A DNA stretch of 64,000 bases from Nyssa sinensis. Its lineage: Eukaryota > Streptophyta > Magnoliopsida > Cornales > Nyssaceae. Shown here piece by piece: positions 58,707 to 64,000 of this stretch (its first letter is position 1; each line of letters opens with the position of its first letter). The position numbers were made by a program, and so were the translations under genes. The stretch lies in the NCBI GenBank assembly GCA_008638375.1, contig VIRR01000545.1:261501-325500 (forward strand). The letters are read 5' to 3'. Under the pieces are notes generated by a model, which ran no database searches, was not told the DNA's origin, and worked only from the letters and a program-made list of their open reading frames with translations.

Positions 58707-59641
58707 GAGCCTTTCAAGTTATCCTTTCTCATCATAGACCCTTAGTAGCCAACTTTGAGACAACAAACACATATAGTTTTTTTTTTCCTTTTCATTTGCC
58801 CACATCATCCATACCGCTCTACATTGGAGTATAGCCTATACCCTGATTTTTCTACCCCTTTTTGCTTCCAAGTGTGTACTAGGTGTGGAATTTGCATTAC
58901 TTTTCTTTTGTGTTGCATTGAAAAAAAAAAAAAAAAAAAGGAAAGAATACAAGTGCAAAGTGTTCAATTGAGTGGGCATCAAAATCATTCAAAAAAAAAA
59001 AAAAGAGAGAGAGAAGAGAAAGAAGAAGGAGAAGTATTGTTATTCAGTGATCTGAAAAGTTGAAGAGTTCATCAACTGAGAAGTTTTAATAAAATTCTCT
59101 TAGTATGTACTTGAAAGTTTTTGAATCCTTTTTATCCTTTTCTTCATATAGCTCCTAACCCAAGCCACATTACAACCTTTTTATGTTGATCATTATGATC
59201 CTAAGTTAGCATGTGGAAAGAGTGGTAGAAGTCCCATTTGTTAGTGCTCCGATCATAAGATCAATGTTTGCTTGTTGCTTGTACATAATTGCCTAATTCT
59301 CTATTGAGCGTGTTCACCCCTTGTCAACTTCATAGAGAGAACCCCTATATGAAACGCTTTTATACCCGTTAGATATGGAGTTGAACCTTTTGCTTGAGAC
59401 GTTCTTGATGTTGCATGTGTCATGGTTTGTGGTTAGATGGATATGGTTTGGAGCACACACACACTCCGCGAATTTCTATGAGTGGATTGATTGTTATAGG
59501 GTTATTGAATTCCTGAAATTGCTTTGATATGCGAATCTGAAAAGTGTGATTAGATGCCTTCGGCATGTGATCTTCTTTAGTCTCTTTTGCCATTTTTGCA
59601 TGGAAATTGCTAGGGACTACCAATGAGCAAGTTGAGGGGTG
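58707..59641 (+). other. Athila 3' non-coding region, second part, with PPT
   Basis: Continues the Athila element after the CACTA. It contains poly(A) runs (58921-58939 and 58991-59004) and no coding domain. The last bases before the LTR, GTTGAGGGGTG (59631-59641), are the likely polypurine tract. Confidence 0.65.
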
Positions 59642-61049
59642 TGATAAGTGCGCAAAAGTGCACTCTAAATACCCTATTATTAGATTAAAATGCTAAAATA
59701 TGAATAGAAATGTTGGGATATAATTTATATTATTTAATTTAATTTCTATTTACGAAGAGATATATGTGAGCATTATTTTATAATATTTTAAATCTCAAAT
59801 ATTACATTATTTGTTGGTGAGAGATAGTTTGTGATTGTGCTTCACACTTAACATTTTTGGAACTTTACTATTCGGATTGTTTATTTGAATTTATTTTCAT
59901 GGCAGCCGCATTGCACTTAATTGAGCCCGACTCATTCAGCATAATACTCCAAGCCGCATACACAAGTCTTGGGCCCACAAACTCACACATTCACACGACT
60001 GGGGCTTAAGTAAAAAATAAAAAGAATTAAGAAGAGACTTGGGCAGAATGGCTGAAGAAAAAAAAATAAAAAATAAAAATTCAAAAGTTGCAGCTAAATT
60101 AAGGTTGCGGCTAAAGAAAAAAAACAAATGCAAGCCAGAAGCTTTCGTGATATGCTTGGGCTGGGCTGCGTCCTTCGTGTTGGGCTTTAAAGGGGCTGCG
60201 GCTGTTTTATAAAAAGGCAGCTAGGGCGCTGAACAGAGGGGACATCAGGGAAGAAAAGAGCAAGAAGCGGCTGGAAGCAGTAGCGACGTAGAAAAAGTTG
60301 GCAGCACAATTCTTTTCCTTGAGATTTATGTTGTCCATCATATGTATGGGTAACTAAATTCTCAAGTAGGGCTAGGGATGAACTTGTACATTAGATGGTA
60401 TTTTTAATTTATTTTTGATTCATGTATTTGATTTTCATTTATTAAAATTCTTTGTTTTTTCATTCTCAATTTATTGTTGGTGTTTTCGTTTCCAAATTAT
60501 CATAGAGTTTATTCCGTTTATAGATTCAATCATACTTTTTCTATTGAATGGATTAGTTCTTTGATGATGTTTAGATCAATTGATTATCTATATTGATTTA
60601 ATTTTTTGCTGCAATATTGCTCCTTGGGTATATTGTCGTCGTTGGGTTCTCTCAATGTGGATAACAATTTGCGTGATTTAAAAGTGATGAATGATTTTTT
60701 CAAAAGGTTACATTTGGTTTAACTTTGGTTTATAATTCTATATCTTCCGATTGGACTTTTTGGAATTAAATTCTCAATTGAGTTATCATTGAATTAAGAA
60801 TAATTAAAATACCGGATATGTGCAAGGGATTCCCGATGCTCTACTGTTCGTTAATTTGAGTACTTTTTTCTGTTAATCACTTTGTTTAATTTTAATTTGC
60901 ATTTAAAATCACTTTTTATTTTCTCGTTAACCATTTAATATTTTCTTTAGTTTCTTTATTCTTTCTATTATTCTTTTAATTTGTTTCCCTGTGGAATCGA
61001 CACCCCAAAGCTGCACTACAACTACCGCGTTATTCTTTAGGCGTAATTA
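59642..61049 (+). repeat. 3' LTR of Athila-type element
   Basis: 1,408 bp, TGATAAGTGCGCAAAAG to GGCGTAATTA. The final CA of the 5' LTR is TA here. A TATA-like TATAAAA is at 60208-60214. Confidence 0.9.
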
Positions 61050-61054
61050 GTACA

Positions 61055-63842
61055 CTAACGAAGTTAAGCTTTTAGTCCAATGACGAACCCTCACAAGTTT
61101 GTCCTTTTGGTAATTAAAGTTAAAAGACGCATTTCAATTAGAGGTGTTCTGCATTTTTTAGAGATCTGAAAAATGAGAGTAAATTTTTTGTTTTAGTCGG
61201 TAGGGCACTATGCATGCATAGTTTTGCCAGTAAGCCATTTACATGCATCATTTAAGCATAAGTCATGTTTAGGAGCATAATTTGAATGTTTCATAGAAGA
61301 GAAACATGCTTATAATATTAAAATATACCTACTATAAAAATTTGAGCCTATTCGGAGACAATTTCAAAAAATAGGACCAAAAGGGCGTCCCGAGTGACCC
61401 GGGTGGAAACGGCCAAACCCAGCCATAGGCGAAAATTTGTTTTTTGGAAAAATTTCATTTAAAATGATTTTAAGAACTTTGGTTAAAACAAAATGTCGAA
61501 TTGAGGCGTTTCGGTACGGGTTGTAGTGTAACGGGGCCCAGATTCATTAAGGGCAAAAGGGTCATTTTGCACCTTTGCCCCTCCACTATAAATACAGCCC
61601 CTTAGTGTATTTTTATCAAAAATTGGTCTGAAATTCAGAGCAGCTCACGTCCATGGAGAAAAGGTGAAAAAAAGCCCTAGGTTCTCCAAGCTTCAAGTCA
61701 CCAAAACACACTCCTAGGTCGGGATTCTTGCGAGGCTTCCTTCTAGGAAGTTGTTCCTCTCATCAAGACCTATATTCTCACTAAACAGTTCAGCTGTGTA
61801 GTAAACTCAACTTCCCCGGTTTGAGAAAAACCATTCTAGGTATGATATTTTGCTAAGCTAGGATTAGGTTTAAGTTTTCTTGCCTTTCTACATGTTGTTT
61901 GAGTGTTTAAGGTGTTTATTTAATATTAGGAATTCACTTAGGAGGTAGGTGCTTTGAAAACTTAGAGTTGGTAGTTTAGGTGTTTAAGTGTTCATTAAAT
62001 TCTTTGATGATTTGTTGCTATGATTAAGGTGTATCTTGTTTACCTGTTTTGGATTATTATATTTTGGCTTATATGCATGTTGATATATCTTGATTTTGGA
62101 GGATGTGTTGGTTTAATGTCTTGGTGCTTTATGAAAATTATGTGTTCTTTGTGAATTAGCAAATTTGTGAAAATGTGGCTTGAACATGTGATGACATTGA
62201 TTGTTTATGGCATATGATCATATATAAGATGTTTAGGGATTTTGAAGTTATGATTTATGTTGGATATAATGCATGACTTGAAGAGAGCACCATGTGTTTA
62301 ATAAATTATCACATTAAAGTTGCATGATGAGATCATAGCATTTTGGCATATTGTGATTCCTTGGAAACATGGTGTGGGTTGAGCACTTGGTGCTATGTAT
62401 TATGAGGGTGTAGATCATGTGGTGAAAAACCCAAAATCTGGCCAATGACAATACTCGCGGGCTAATGAGGGCGAACCGTGAAGCGAGGCATGGGTGGCGT
62501 AGAGTTGCATGTGTGTGTCATGCATATTGACATTGCATGGCATTGAGGGATTATGGGATTTAGCTTTTAAAATGTACACGTGCACATGCCACGCCTTAAA
62601 TTTATTCCTAGTATTAGCATTGTGTTATACCAACAGTTAAGCTAACCCATCCGTGGGATATCATATTACAGATGACACTCCCGGTACATGAGACTTGTTA
62701 AAGTCTTGAAGAAAGGAAGAAAAATGGACCATAAGCCTAATTTACTTGAATTTTAAACTTGGAAAATAGTGGACTATGGGCCTTGGGCCATTTTGCAATG
62801 TATGGACTTATAATCCAAATGATTGATGAGATGTCTTTATTTAAGGTGTATCACATGGATGTGTTAAAAATAGGAAATGGATGTTTAAATTTAATGAGGT
62901 TGTGGCCATTGAGTGAGGATGCATTGTGACATTGTTATATGAGTGAAGTATTGTGAAAATTAGGTGGGAAAAAGGCTTAGAAAACAAAGGAAGTTATGTC
63001 AAAATTTTAGTGAAATTGAGAAGGAAATTAAGTGTCCAAAACACCATTTAAATGGTTGAGAAAAGTGCCCAAAATGGGAGGTTAATACCATTGGGGAAAT
63101 GGGCTAAAAATGGGAAACATAGACTTGCAAAACTTTAGAAAAAAAAATCAGAAAATGGAAAAGTTAGGTTGCAGCCATGAATAGTGATTTTGCAGAAAAT
63201 CAAAAAACGGCTTGCAGTCGCTACAGTGCCAACCCCCACCGCAGCCCCTGCGCGCGCGCGCCGCGCCTGCCTGCGCACCCTGCCTTCCCTGCTGCACGAT
63301 TGCTCCCTTTGCCATGTTATGGCAATGCTATGACCTATATTTCAAGGCCATTTTAAGGCCATTAAATTACATACTTGACCCTATTTTTCTTAGCCATTTT
63401 AGGCCGCCTTAGGCCATTACATAAAGCCAAGTTGGGCATTTTTTAGGACACTTCTTAGTCACGGTTCAAGGCCATCTTTGGATATTTACTAAGGTCATCT
63501 TGGGTGGGGTGTTTGACTAATCTTTTTTATCATGCCTTAGGACATTTTTGGGGCCTATCTGGGCCAACATTTCAGGGCATTTTTGGGGATGATTTGAGAC
63601 TATTTTAGGAGCCATTTTTTAATATGACTTAAACCATTTTAAATATTAATTGGGAGAGATACTTGAGTTATATTGGGGAACTATTTTAGTTATGTTAAAT
63701 AGCAAGTGTTTAATTTTAATTTTGGAAAAAACTTGAGAAAATAATAAGGGAGATTCAACTAAATCTATTTAATTATCATTTATTAATTTCTTTTAATTTC
63801 CTTTCACTCACTCCCCGGGTTATGGAAATTCGGGGCGTGACA
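61055..63842 (+). mobile_element. 5' LTR of another retroelement, start uncertain
   Basis: The right boundary is clear: TTCGGGGCGTGACA ends at 63842 and an iMet PBS follows. A TATA-like TATAAATA is at 61587-61594, after a stretch (GGGCAAAAGGGTCATTTTGCA) like the degenerate module of the other LTRs. I could not fix the left boundary. The LTR may begin after 61055, or its first part may lie left of the Athila element. No coding sequence. A GC-rich patch with a GCGCGC run is at 63212-63300. Confidence 0.65.
61587..61594 (+). promoter_or_regulatory. TATA box of the right-edge LTR
   Basis: TATAAATA in CTCCACTATAAATACAGCCC, a good plant TATA context. Confidence 0.6.
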
Positions 63843-63845
63843 ACG

Positions 63846-63857
63846 TGGTATCAGAGC
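63846..63857 (+). other. Primer binding site, initiator tRNA-Met
   Basis: TGGTATCAGAGC three bases after the LTR end. The internal region (63858-64000) leaves the window before any coding frame. Confidence 0.88.
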
Positions 63858-64000
63858 ATAGGTCCGAATACCTAGAGACCGTGGGGTGTTGTTGAACACC
63901 ATGAGGCCATGACACATGACTTGAAATTTTTTTTTTTTTTTGGGTAAACATTGGGTGAAGTATAAGGACTTGTTATGTGAACGTTAAGACATGTTGTGAT

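Larger units (their letters stand above)
25941..61049 (+). mobile_element. Athila-type Ty3/gypsy element (10 kb net), nested host
   Basis: The 5' LTR (25941-27352) and 3' LTR (59642-61049) match over their lengths. The flanking duplication is GTACA (25936-25940 and 61050-61054). Removing the solo LTR at 32635 and the CACTA at 37281 leaves about 10.0 kb, the usual Athila size. The PBS is of tRNA-Asp type, gag and pol are in separate degraded frames, and RT motifs are of Athila/Tat type (for example CIDYSKLNAATRKDHF, FRRMPFGLCNAPATFQRC). No envelope-like frame is visible after pol. The copy is dead: several stops and frameshifts in gag and pol, and a mutated catalytic Asp in RT. The LTRs differ by scattered substitutions of a few percent by eye, so it is old. 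Confidence 0.9.

Noticed and set aside
63212..63412. Ala/Pro-rich 66-codon frame
   Set aside because: Results from the GC-rich patch; no homology pattern and it lies within an LTR.

Overview
Repeat-rich nuclear DNA of a flowering plant, probably a eudicot; the species cannot be told. The window is AT-rich. Everything recognisable is a transposable element: Ty3/gypsy elements of Athila, Tekay/chromovirus and TR-GAG type, one CACTA (En/Spm) DNA transposon, and several very long solo LTRs. I found no host protein gene, rRNA, intact tRNA gene or CRISPR.

Layout. 1-11225: a minus-strand retroelement (5' LTR 4801-9210, PBS, decayed gag) is broken at 2323 by another minus-strand LTR that runs off the left edge, and appears itself to sit inside an older plus-strand LTR (9211-11225). 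12348-25633: a 4.7 kb (net) TR-GAG-like element that encodes only gag and protease. Its 5' LTR holds a 5.3 kb (net) solo LTR (12837-21426), which in turn holds a 3.3 kb solo LTR (17899-21217). 25941-61049: an Athila-type element of about 10 kb (net) with matching LTRs and a 5 bp target duplication. Its integrase region is split by a 3.66 kb solo LTR (32635-36294) and its 3' region by a CACTA element (37281-58703). The CACTA carries a solo LTR (37411-40777), a roughly 160 bp x 18 tandem array, two decayed minus-strand transposase genes and a 5'-truncated Tekay element (47960-58244). The Tekay 3' LTR holds one more solo LTR (51932-55216), so nesting is four deep. From about 61055 another plus-strand LTR leads to a PBS at 63846 and runs off the right edge.

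None of the elements can now encode a complete functional machinery. Many stops look like CGA to TGA or CAG to TAG changes, the Athila PBS differs from the tRNA-Asp complement only at CpG sites, and both reverse transcriptases have lost a catalytic Asp. This fits old, methylated, silenced heterochromatin.

The most interesting signal lies in the long LTRs (3.3-5.3 kb). Families that share little sequence share one architecture: an inverted repeat 6-25 bp from the LTR start, an antisense tRNA-like A-box/B-box module (five copies), a good splice donor, a degenerate tandem module of about 130 bp, a 48-72 nt purine-rich mini-exon-like block bounded by AG and GT, a conserved 3' block ending in a pyrimidine tract and CAG, and a GGGTGGGTTTCGGG-like terminus before TGACA. 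They look like spliced non-coding transcription units carried inside LTRs. This is a hypothesis from sequence alone.
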